Source: Akkermansiaceae bacterium UBA1506 | Lineage (GTDB): Bacteria; Verrucomicrobiota; Verrucomicrobiia; Verrucomicrobiales; DEV007 | Reading direction: 5' to 3' | Length of the DNA: 27,320 bases | Assembly (NCBI GenBank): GCA_002323995.1 | Contig: DCQY01000118.1 | Location: forward strand, 1 to 27,320 | Shown: one piece after another, positions 1-6,355 of the stretch | How the letters are laid out: each line of letters begins with the position of its first letter | How positions within the stretch are numbered: position 1 is the stretch's first letter | Program-made: the position numbers and the translations under genes | The notes under the pieces: model-generated | What the model saw: the letters and a program-made list of their open reading frames with translations, nothing else | Told to the model about the DNA's origin: nothing | The model's database searches: none

Positions 1-27
1 GGGAAGGGCAATCAGGCGAGATACTCC

Positions 28-40
28 GCCAACTGTCGGA
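28..40. repeat. 13-bp direct repeat of the tRNA-Thr 3' end (att-like remnant)
   Basis: The 13 bases gccaactgtcgga occur here and again at 175-187, where they form the 3' end of the tRNA-Thr gene (acceptor strand plus part of the T arm). The copies have the same orientation and start 147 bp apart; the match stops abruptly on both sides. A tRNA followed by a second copy of its own 3' end is the layout left by tRNA-targeted integration, but no integrase is present and the match is short. It could also be a decayed tandem tRNA. The repeat is seen directly; the integration reading is inference. Confidence 0.5.
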
Positions 41-75
41 TTAATCGGTCGCTTCGCGCCCTCTTGTGCAGAGTC

Positions 76-114
76 CAGCGCATCGCGCTGATTTCGTGAA
101 CCGCTTCGCGGTCA
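76..114. repeat. Two adjacent REP-like short hairpins
   Basis: Two small inverted repeats stand side by side: cagcgc-atc-gcgctg at 76-90 (6-bp stem, 3-base loop) and accgc-ttc-gcggt at 100-112 (5-bp stem, extendable by two pairs across a bulged base). Both are GC-rich with triloops, like REP-type intergenic elements. Neither is followed by a T run in either direction, so they do not look like intrinsic terminators. The rest of 1-173 shows no credible reading frame. Confidence 0.35.
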
Positions 115-173
115 GGGGCACGCGAACCTCCTGCGTCGGTTCTCGTCCGAAAGGATGGTTTAGAAAATAAGAA

Positions 174-246
174 AGCCAACTGTCGGACTCGAACCGACGA
201 CCGGCTGATTACAAATCAGCTGCTCTACCAACTGAGCTAAGTTGGC
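174..246 (-). tRNA. tRNA-Thr, anticodon TGT
   Basis: Read on the minus strand, this folds as a complete cloverleaf. The 7-bp acceptor pairs GCCAACT with AGTTGGC; the D arm contains TAGCTCAGTTGGTAGAGC; the anticodon stem is GCTGA/TCAGC around the loop TTTGTAA, giving anticodon TGT (threonine, ACA codons); the T arm contains GGTTCGAGTCC. The discriminator base is T and CCA is not encoded, so it must be added after transcription. The tRNA stands alone here. A 13-bp copy of its 3' end lies downstream at 28-40. Confidence 0.96.
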
Positions 247-407
247 CCCTTAGCTCGCCGCGAACGGCGGGTAGGGAATGTATTCATGGATTCGACGGCT
301 GCAAGACGTGGTTTCAGGTTTTTCAATTCGCGAAATCCTGCTCTGGCAGGCCTGATTCGGTATCGAAGCTCCTTTTCAGCCTCTCATAGCTGACGTATCA
401 TTACCCG
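247..407 (+). other. Spacer with tmRNA-5'-like motif and nested hairpin
   Basis: No gene is visible between the tRNA and the first coding region. The plus strand carries GGGAATG followed by ggattcgacgg at about 284-294. GGATTCGACGG is the hallmark near the 5' end of tmRNA (ssrA), and it lies at about the right distance from a G-rich acceptor-like start. No tmRNA tag reading frame or T-arm/acceptor 3' half follows before the next gene starts, so at most this is a fragment. Further on, cctgc-tctg-gcagg (337-350) is a perfect hairpin nested inside tcagg/cctga (314-318 with 351-355). It could be a leader for the next gene or part of a decayed RNA gene. Confidence 0.3.
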
Positions 408-1121
408 ATGCGAAATTGGATCCAGTTCCTGACAGGTGTCGGGCTAATACTGCTCTCCCAAAGTTACGGTGTCCCACAGGAGGTTGAAGCAGCCAAACCG
501 GGGCGTCCTCTTGTGACGCAGGTGGGAGAAAACAATTATCGTATCGGAAAAATTCTCCTCAATTCCAAATCCCGTGAAATCCGCATCCCCGTGACGGTCA
601 ACATGCGGGAGGGCGGGCCCATGGAATATTTGCTCGTACACGAGACGGGCAAAGTGCACGAATCAGTCTTGGTAACTGAAATCTCACCACTTCACCTTCA
701 GATCGCCCTGAAGCTACTCAAATACAAAGCCGGGCATGGGGATGTTTTTAACGGGCTTCTGCCTCCTCATCTACTCGAAAAGGAAGGCGGCTCCCGTGAC
801 GAGCGCGGCGAATTGACGGAATTCTTTTTTCAGCCCAATAACTCAGATGTCGAAATCGCTGCCCGGAAAATGATTCTCGACGGCGATTCCTTGGAGCCCC
901 TCAACCGTCCGGGGTGGATCCATACTGGCTCCACCCGTCATGAAGGCCAGTTCATGGCCGAAGCGGAAGGTGGCTTTATCGCCATCTATCTGGATCCCAA
1001 CGCCATGTTCAACATGACTCGCGGCGGAGCGGACATCGACGAACGCTGGGGCGCCAATGCTGACGCCATTCCCGAGATCGGAACCAAAGGAGAACTTGTC
1101 ATTCGCCCTGCCTCCTCGTAA
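408..1121 (+). CDS. Exported YdjY-domain protein
   Basis: A 237-residue protein. The N-terminus has a short basic start and a hydrophobic stretch (about residues 5-20), which looks like a Sec signal peptide, so it is probably periplasmic. The core matches what I know as the YdjY domain: residues about 60-105 contain a segment like MEYLLVHETGKVHESVLVTE followed by SPLHLQIALKLL. The molecular role of this domain is not established; in related bacteria it occurs in secreted proteins. It lies 20 bp upstream of the next plus-strand gene and is probably co-transcribed with it. No Shine-Dalgarno sequence precedes the ATG. The family is recognised from the motif pattern; function is unknown. Confidence 0.85.
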   Translation: MRNWIQFLTGVGLILLSQSYGVPQEVEAAKPGRPLVTQVGENNYRIGKILLNSKSREIRIPVTVNMREGGPMEYLLVHETGKVHESVLVTEISPLHLQIALKLLKYKAGHGDVFNGLLPPHLLEKEGGSRDERGELTEFFFQPNNSDVEIAARKMILDGDSLEPLNRPGWIHTGSTRHEGQFMAEAEGGFIAIYLDPNAMFNMTRGGADIDERWGANADAIPEIGTKGELVIRPASS

Positions 1122-1141
1122 ATTCTCTCCCCCCTCGAACC

Positions 1142-2332
1142 ATGAAACTCCTGCTGTCCACCTTCTTCTTTCTCTCATTCCTCGTGACGGCTCTCAGCGC
1201 CCAGAACCGCATCACCGACAGCCCTGACGGTGACGTCTCTCTGAAACTCGAAATCGAACGGGCAATCGCCAAGGGTGCCTCCTACCTTGAGTCGCAGCAG
1301 AATCAGGAAACTGGCTCGTGGAGTGATCCGACTCTCCCCGCCCTCACCGCGCTACCCATTTCTGCGATCATGGGAAATCCTAAGCGAGATCCAGAAGCGA
1401 CTTTGCCGTCCTCCGCTGAAAAAGGTTATGAGTTTCTTCTTTCGAACGTGAAGGTGGACGGAGGCATCTATGGTAAGGGCCTCGCCACCTACAACACCTC
1501 GCTTTCCATGATGGCGCTCGCTCAGTCCGGGCAGGAAGAGCACCTCCCTGTCATCGCGAAGGCCCGTCGCCTACTCATTAACCAACAGCAGGACTTCGAT
1601 AAGCCCGGCGAAGTTGATAATATGTTCGACGGAGGAATCGGCTACGGCGGTACTTACGCGCACTCCGATTTGTCCAACACCCATTTTGCGATGGAGGCGC
1701 TCTACTATTCGCAGAAAGTCCTCGCTGACACCGAATACGACGAATCATCCGAATTCGAACTCGACTGGGACGCGGCGATTGAATTCGTCAGCCTGGTTCA
1801 AAATTCAGAATCGACTGTCGATCGACTTGGCGAAGCCTTCGCGCTGCGGGATGATGATGACGGTGGTTTCGTCTATTTCCCGGCCAACACCAAATCCGAT
1901 CAAATCAAAATCAAAGGAGAAGACGGCAAGGAACGCACCGCTCTGCGCAGTTATGGCAGCATGAGCTACGCCGGTCTGCTTGCTTTTATTTATGCCGACA
2001 TGGACCGAGATGATCCCCGCATCACCTCTGTGATGAGGTGGCTGCAGAACAACTATACCCTCGAAGAAAATCCCGGCATGGATTCGCAGGGACTCTTTTA
2101 CTACTTCCACACCATGTCAAAAGCGCTGGCCATCACCGGCACCAAACATCTCGTCACACCGGAAGGCAATGAGATCAACTGGAAGCAGGACCTCGCCCTT
2201 CGTGTCATGAGCCTCCAGCAGCCGGATGGATCCTGGGTCAACGAGGAGTCCAACCGATGGCTGGAAGACGACACCGCCATGGTCACAGCCTACGGTATGT
2301 TAACGCTGCAGCACATCTACCGAACGCTTTGA
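1142..2332 (+). CDS. Exported prenyltransferase/squalene-oxidase repeat protein
   Basis: A 396-residue protein with a clear Sec signal peptide (residues 1-20, ending LSA before QN). The mature part is built from alpha-toroid repeats of the prenyltransferase/squalene-cyclase type: about residues 44-60 (GASYLESQQNQETGSWSD), a second unit with DGGIYG and Y..SLSMMALA, a DGGFVYFP unit, and a last unit with VMSLQQPDGSWVNE near residue 370. The DXDD catalytic motif of squalene-hopene cyclases is not apparent, and an exported cyclase is unlikely, so it is better viewed as a structural or binding alpha/alpha barrel like many secreted members in this phylum. It follows the YdjY protein by 20 bp, probably in one operon. 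The start is preceded by a C/T-rich stretch, not a Shine-Dalgarno sequence. Confidence 0.85.
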   Translation: MKLLLSTFFFLSFLVTALSAQNRITDSPDGDVSLKLEIERAIAKGASYLESQQNQETGSWSDPTLPALTALPISAIMGNPKRDPEATLPSSAEKGYEFLLSNVKVDGGIYGKGLATYNTSLSMMALAQSGQEEHLPVIAKARRLLINQQQDFDKPGEVDNMFDGGIGYGGTYAHSDLSNTHFAMEALYYSQKVLADTEYDESSEFELDWDAAIEFVSLVQNSESTVDRLGEAFALRDDDDGGFVYFPANTKSDQIKIKGEDGKERTALRSYGSMSYAGLLAFIYADMDRDDPRITSVMRWLQNNYTLEENPGMDSQGLFYYFHTMSKALAITGTKHLVTPEGNEINWKQDLALRVMSLQQPDGSWVNEESNRWLEDDTAMVTAYGMLTLQHIYRTL

Positions 2333-2345
2333 TGGCAGCGAATCA

Positions 2346-2361
2346 GCCGGTTTAGACCGGC
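2346..2361. terminator. Possible bidirectional hairpin between convergent genes
   Basis: A perfect inverted repeat, gccggt-ttag-accggc (6-bp stem, 4-base loop), sits in the 48-bp gap between the plus-strand repeat protein and minus-strand uppS. Nearby ccgggctgaatc partly complements gaatcagccgg, so a longer fold is possible. There is no T run on either side, so intrinsic termination would be weak. Confidence 0.35.
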
Positions 2362-2380
2362 CGCTTGGGGCCGGGCTGAA

Positions 2381-3100
2381 TCACACCCCGCCAAACCTCC
2401 GTTGCCGCTTCTGGTATTCGCCTACAGCCTCCAACAAGTTATCGCGACGAAAGTCAGGCCAGAGGGTTTTCGTAATGAAGATCTCAGAATAACTAATCTG
2501 CCAGAGCAGGAAGTTGGAAATCCGATACTCGCCACTAGTGCGAATGAGTAGGTCCGGGTCGGGATAAGCGGCAGTATTGAGTTGAGCGGCGAAAGTGGCC
2601 TGGTCAAGATTCTCGGGATCTAATTCGCCGTCTTGGGCCTTCCTCATGAGCGCTCGGGTCGCCTCGACAATCTCCTCTCGTGAACCATAGCTCAATGCCA
2701 CAACGAGGGTCAGACCGTCATTACCGGCCGTAGCTTCGATCGATTTCTCTAGCTCTTTCTGATTCGACTTTGGCAGCTTATCAATCTGGCCGATTACCTG
2801 AAGGCGGATGTTATTCTTGACCAATGAAGAAGTTTTTTCCTTGAGGAAATGCGCTAGTAAACCCATCAGCGCTTTCACCTCCGCTTCGGGACGCTTCCAG
2901 TTTTCGGAACTGAAAGCATAGATGGTAAGGTAATCGACTCCAATCTCACCACAGGTTTCGAGCGCAATCTCGACAGACTCAGCACCGGCGCGATGGCCTT
3001 CACGACGAGGCTGCCCACGTTCCCGAGCCCACCTGCCATTGCCATCCATAATGATAGCAATATGCTGCGGGATCTCTTTGTCGGGATCGAACGCAGCCAT
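2381..3100 (-). CDS. uppS: Isoprenyl transferase (undecaprenyl diphosphate synthase)
   Basis: A 239-residue cis-prenyltransferase that condenses isopentenyl diphosphate onto farnesyl diphosphate to make the C55 lipid carrier for peptidoglycan and other envelope polymers. Family motifs are all present: HIAIIMDGNGRWA near residues 13-25 with the catalytic Asp and diphosphate-binding GNGRWA, GHRAGAE, YAFSSENWKRP (about 61-71), and near the C-terminus RTSGEYRISNFLLWQ followed by YSEI. The usual residue after SGE is often Q or R; here it is Y. Length is typical. It lies 17 bp downstream of purA and is probably the last gene of that unit. The ATG is preceded by a C/T-rich TCTTCATCCCC rather than a Shine-Dalgarno sequence. 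Confidence 0.96.
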   Translation of the reverse strand: MAAFDPDKEIPQHIAIIMDGNGRWARERGQPRREGHRAGAESVEIALETCGEIGVDYLTIYAFSSENWKRPEAEVKALMGLLAHFLKEKTSSLVKNNIRLQVIGQIDKLPKSNQKELEKSIEATAGNDGLTLVVALSYGSREEIVEATRALMRKAQDGELDPENLDQATFAAQLNTAAYPDPDLLIRTSGEYRISNFLLWQISYSEIFITKTLWPDFRRDNLLEAVGEYQKRQRRFGGV

Positions 3101-3117
3101 GGGGATGAAGACAATGC

Positions 3118-4392
3118 TTAACGAATAATGGTCTGGTCGCGGGACGGCCCCACTCCAACCATACTTACCCGAGTGTCCGTTTCTTTCTCAATGCGCGCTA
3201 AATATGCACGCGCATTCTCGGGGAGATCGTCGTAATTTCTCACGCCCGTCGTATCCGATTCCCAACCGGGAAGACTCTCATAGACTGGCTCGACGCGTTC
3301 AAAATCCTTGGCACTTGCAGGCGGCAGGAGCAACTTCTCGCCATCTAATTCGTAATGAGTGCAAATCGGAATCTCGGGGCAGTCATCGAGACCGTCGAGA
3401 ATGGTGATGGCAAGATCGTCCAAACCATTGACCATGGCCGCATAACGCACCAGAACAAGGTCCAGCCAACCACAACGACGCTTGCGGCCCGTGGTTGCAC
3501 CGAACTCCCGACCCATTTTGTGGAAACGATCTGCCAGAGTATCGTTCTGAGTGGGGAACGGGCCTTCACCGACGCGCGTGGTGTAGGCTTTGGTCACACC
3601 GACGACGCGGTCAATCTTCTGAGGCGGCACACCTGAACCGGTGCAAGCTCCGCCGGATGTGGTGTTGGAAGAAGTGACGTAAGGATAAGTTCCCTGATCG
3701 ATATCGAGGTAAGTTCCCTGAGCCCCCTCGAAGAGGAGGGACTTTCCGTCCTTCATCGCCTCGTGAAGCATGCCAACAGTGTCGGTCGAAAATGGCTTCA
3801 AGCGCTCGGCTGCAGCAAGAAGATCTTTGCCAATGACTTCGACATCGAGCTTGTCCATACCCGCGGCCTCGAACAGGGTGTTGCAGTCATCGATGCGCTG
3901 CGCGAGTCGCTCAATGAACTGGGCTGGATCACCCACGAGGTCGTGGAGTCGAAATCCGATGCGGTCGATCTTATCGCCATAGGCCGGGCCAATGCCACGC
4001 TTCGTGGTGCCGATCTTACCATCGCCCTTGCTGGCTTCCTTGTAGGCATCCATTTCACGATGAAACGGCATAACCAAGTGAGCCCGATCGGAAATGACAA
4101 GATTCTCAGGTGTCACCTCAATCCCTTTTCCAGCAAGACCATCAATTTCTCCAAGCAAAGCAACTGGATCCATAACAACACCGTTACCGATGACACACTG
4201 CTTGCCGGGCCAGAGAATACCCGATGGAATGAGGTGAAGGATGTATTCCTTTCCGTCGCTAATGACTGTATGGCCCGCATTGTTGCCACCTTGGGCGCGT
4301 ACTACGATATCGGTCTTCTCCGTTAGGAGGTCGACGATTTTTCCCTTTCCTTCATCGCCCCACTGGGCGCCAATCACTATGGTGTTCGACAT
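3118..4392 (-). CDS. purA: Adenylosuccinate synthetase
   Basis: A 424-residue enzyme joining IMP and aspartate with GTP to give adenylosuccinate, the first committed step from IMP to AMP. Visible motifs: GAQWGDEGKGKIVDLL at residues 8-23 (GTP-binding loop with the catalytic Asp), GGNNAGHT around 35-42 with the catalytic His, RGIGPAYGDK near 132, LFEGAQGTYLDIDQGTYPYV near 221, TGRKRRCGWLD near 303, and a C-terminal GVGPSRDQTI. Length is normal. It is followed at 17 bp by uppS and preceded by a 139-bp gap after the FHA gene, so it may have its own promoter; I see no strong -35/-10 pair. A tiny inverted repeat (gagt-ctta-actc, 4393-4404) abuts the start codon. Confidence 0.97.
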   Translation of the reverse strand: MSNTIVIGAQWGDEGKGKIVDLLTEKTDIVVRAQGGNNAGHTVISDGKEYILHLIPSGILWPGKQCVIGNGVVMDPVALLGEIDGLAGKGIEVTPENLVISDRAHLVMPFHREMDAYKEASKGDGKIGTTKRGIGPAYGDKIDRIGFRLHDLVGDPAQFIERLAQRIDDCNTLFEAAGMDKLDVEVIGKDLLAAAERLKPFSTDTVGMLHEAMKDGKSLLFEGAQGTYLDIDQGTYPYVTSSNTTSGGACTGSGVPPQKIDRVVGVTKAYTTRVGEGPFPTQNDTLADRFHKMGREFGATTGRKRRCGWLDLVLVRYAAMVNGLDDLAITILDGLDDCPEIPICTHYELDGEKLLLPPASAKDFERVEPVYESLPGWESDTTGVRNYDDLPENARAYLARIEKETDTRVSMVGVGPSRDQTIIR

Positions 4393-4531
4393 GAGTCTTA
4401 ACTCTTTCTGAAAACAAAATTCAGGCCCGAATCAGTCAAACATGCTCAATCTCGACCGGGCGCAAACCCCAATCTCTCGCACAGTCAGAGCGAAGAGCAA
4501 GTATTCCCATAAAATCAGGCACAACCTCGCA

Positions 4532-5065
4532 TTAAACGGCCTTCATCGTGGCCGAAAGGGCGATCAATGCCACAGCTGCCAGGATTGCGACTACGCCAAC
4601 AATTATGGCGATTTGACCTAAGGTGTCTTTTTTCTCAATTTTCTCGATCGGAGACAGATTTTTAAAGTTGGCAGGTGAGTTGGAGACCTCCGCAACCACG
4701 GGAGGCTGATCGTGAGCCACATCAGCGACGCCTGCGGAGCCAGTCGCAGGTTCTTCAGGTGCTTCAGGTGCGGCCTCACCGTCAGAAAACACGACCTGAA
4801 CATTACCAAAGGCGATCTGGAGTCCCTCAGAAAGGGGGCTCTCGGTGACTTGCTCTCCATTCACGAACGTCCCATTAGTGGAGCCAAGATCGGTCACTTG
4901 GTAAACACCGCCAGCATTTCGAATGACAGCATGGGAACCGGAAAGAGAAACGTGGTCGATGACAATGTCATTGTCCGAGCCGCGGCCAACGGAGAGTTGC
5001 TCGATACCGTCTAAGTCGACTGCGTAGGGTTCCTGATCTGGTACGTAAATGGAGAGTGTTGCCAT
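4532..5065 (-). CDS. FHA-domain protein with C-terminal membrane anchor
   Basis: A 177-residue protein. Residues about 1-95 form a forkhead-associated domain, a phosphothreonine-binding module: the conserved elements are SVGRGSDNDIVID (GR and DN), SLSGSHAVI (S..H), and LGSTNGTFVNG. A low-complexity linker rich in Glu, Ala and Pro follows (about 97-130), then KIEKKD and a single hydrophobic helix near the C-terminus (about 150-173), consistent with a tail-anchored membrane protein with the FHA domain in the cytoplasm. It begins 27 bp after carA and is probably co-transcribed with it. No Ser/Thr kinase is visible in the window, so its partner is unknown. The start region reads CCTCCT rather than a Shine-Dalgarno sequence. 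Confidence 0.88.
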   Translation of the reverse strand: MATLSIYVPDQEPYAVDLDGIEQLSVGRGSDNDIVIDHVSLSGSHAVIRNAGGVYQVTDLGSTNGTFVNGEQVTESPLSEGLQIAFGNVQVVFSDGEAAPEAPEEPATGSAGVADVAHDQPPVVAEVSNSPANFKNLSPIEKIEKKDTLGQIAIIVGVVAILAAVALIALSATMKAV

Positions 5066-5092
5066 GTCTTAAGAGGAGGTTTTTACACTGAG

Positions 5093-6280
5093 TCAGCGTG
5101 ATTGATCAATCAGATTAGCAAATTCTTCAAAGAAATAAGAAGCATCATTCGGACCGGGAGCAGCCTCAGGGTGATACTGGACAGAGAAAACCGGGTAATC
5201 TCGGTGACACATGCCTTCGACTGTATCGTCGTTGAGGTTGATATGCGTGACCTCAATATGGTCGGGCAGAGAGTCCCCATCTGCTGCAAAACCGTGGTTC
5301 TGAGAGGTGATAGCGATCTTGTCGGTGCGCAGGTCTTTAACGGGATGATTCCCACCACGATGGCCAAACTTCAACTTGAAGGTTTTGCCGCCAAACGCGT
5401 GAGCCAAAACCTGGTGACCGAGACAAATTCCAAAGACCGGTTTTTTGTCGATGATCTGCCTTACTTCACCGTGAATGTAGTCCAACGCGGCCGGGTCACC
5501 CGGGCCATTCGAAAGAAAGACGCCGTCGGGATTGCGCGCCAGCACCTCCGAAGCCGGAGTTCGTGAGTTCACCACCTCAACCTCAAATCCTTTCTGACGA
5601 AGGCTGCGGAGAATATTGCGCTTTATTCCGAAATCGTAGGCTACGATGCGATACTTAGGATCAATGAGCGGGCGATACATTTCACCATCCGTCTCCTCAA
5701 GCGTCTCGCCCGAAGTCGGATTTACCAGAGTCCACTCACGACTGAGCTTCCCTTCCGGGTCCCAATGGTACGTCTCGTCGGTGGTGACCTCTTTCACAAA
5801 ATCAGAACCCTCCATCGGTGGAGCATTTTTCGCAGCCTCAACAGCTCCATCAGGATCCAGACTGCCGTCGGTGGAGAGCGTGGCTCGCATCGCCCCTGAC
5901 ACCCGAAGCCGCTTGGTCAACGCTCGGGTATCAATCCCTTCGATTCCGGGAACTCCGGCATCGGCAAGGTAATCGTGCAAGGACTTCTCAGAACGCCAGT
6001 TACTCGGAATCTCACAGAGCTCCTCGATGACAAAACCGCGCACATGTATCTGACTACTCTCGGAGTCGACCTCCGTGGTGCCGTAGTTCCCTATCAGCGG
6101 GCATGTCATCGTCACAATCTGGCCGCGATAGGAAGGATCTGTCAGGATCTCCTGATAACCCGTCATCGAGGTGTTGAAGCAAATTTCCCCGGTCTGGGTA
6201 AGCTCCGCTCCAAATGCAATCCCTTCAAAGACTGTTCCGTCTTCGAGTGCCAGCACTGCCCGTTTCCGTTCTCTTGCCAT
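5093..6280 (-). CDS. carA: Carbamoyl-phosphate synthase small (glutaminase) subunit
   Basis: A 395-residue subunit that hydrolyses glutamine and passes ammonia to CarB for carbamoyl phosphate, a precursor of arginine and pyrimidines. The N-terminal CarA domain shows ALEDGTVFEGIAFG, NTSMTGYQEILTDPSY and GIEGIDTRALTKRLR. The class-I glutamine amidotransferase domain starts near residue 210 (VAYDFGIKRNILR, LSNGPGDPAA). The catalytic triad is visible: Cys286 in GICLGHQ, and His370 and Glu372 in YHPEAAPGP. Length is typical. carB is not in the window, so the subunits are not adjacent downstream. The FHA gene follows by 27 bp. The start ATG is the family-consistent one. Confidence 0.97.
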   Translation of the reverse strand: MARERKRAVLALEDGTVFEGIAFGAELTQTGEICFNTSMTGYQEILTDPSYRGQIVTMTCPLIGNYGTTEVDSESSQIHVRGFVIEELCEIPSNWRSEKSLHDYLADAGVPGIEGIDTRALTKRLRVSGAMRATLSTDGSLDPDGAVEAAKNAPPMEGSDFVKEVTTDETYHWDPEGKLSREWTLVNPTSGETLEETDGEMYRPLIDPKYRIVAYDFGIKRNILRSLRQKGFEVEVVNSRTPASEVLARNPDGVFLSNGPGDPAALDYIHGEVRQIIDKKPVFGICLGHQVLAHAFGGKTFKLKFGHRGGNHPVKDLRTDKIAITSQNHGFAADGDSLPDHIEVTHINLNDDTVEGMCHRDYPVFSVQYHPEAAPGPNDASYFFEEFANLIDQSR

Positions 6281-6355
6281 TGAGTTGCACGCGCCTTGGT
6301 AAAACGCCTTCGGAGAATGACAGAAGAGTGGGCGCTTTCAAGTGGTTTTCCCTCC

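Noticed and set aside
3763..4326. A 187-codon plus-strand frame opposite purA
   Set aside because: Lies entirely within purA, which has all its catalytic motifs.
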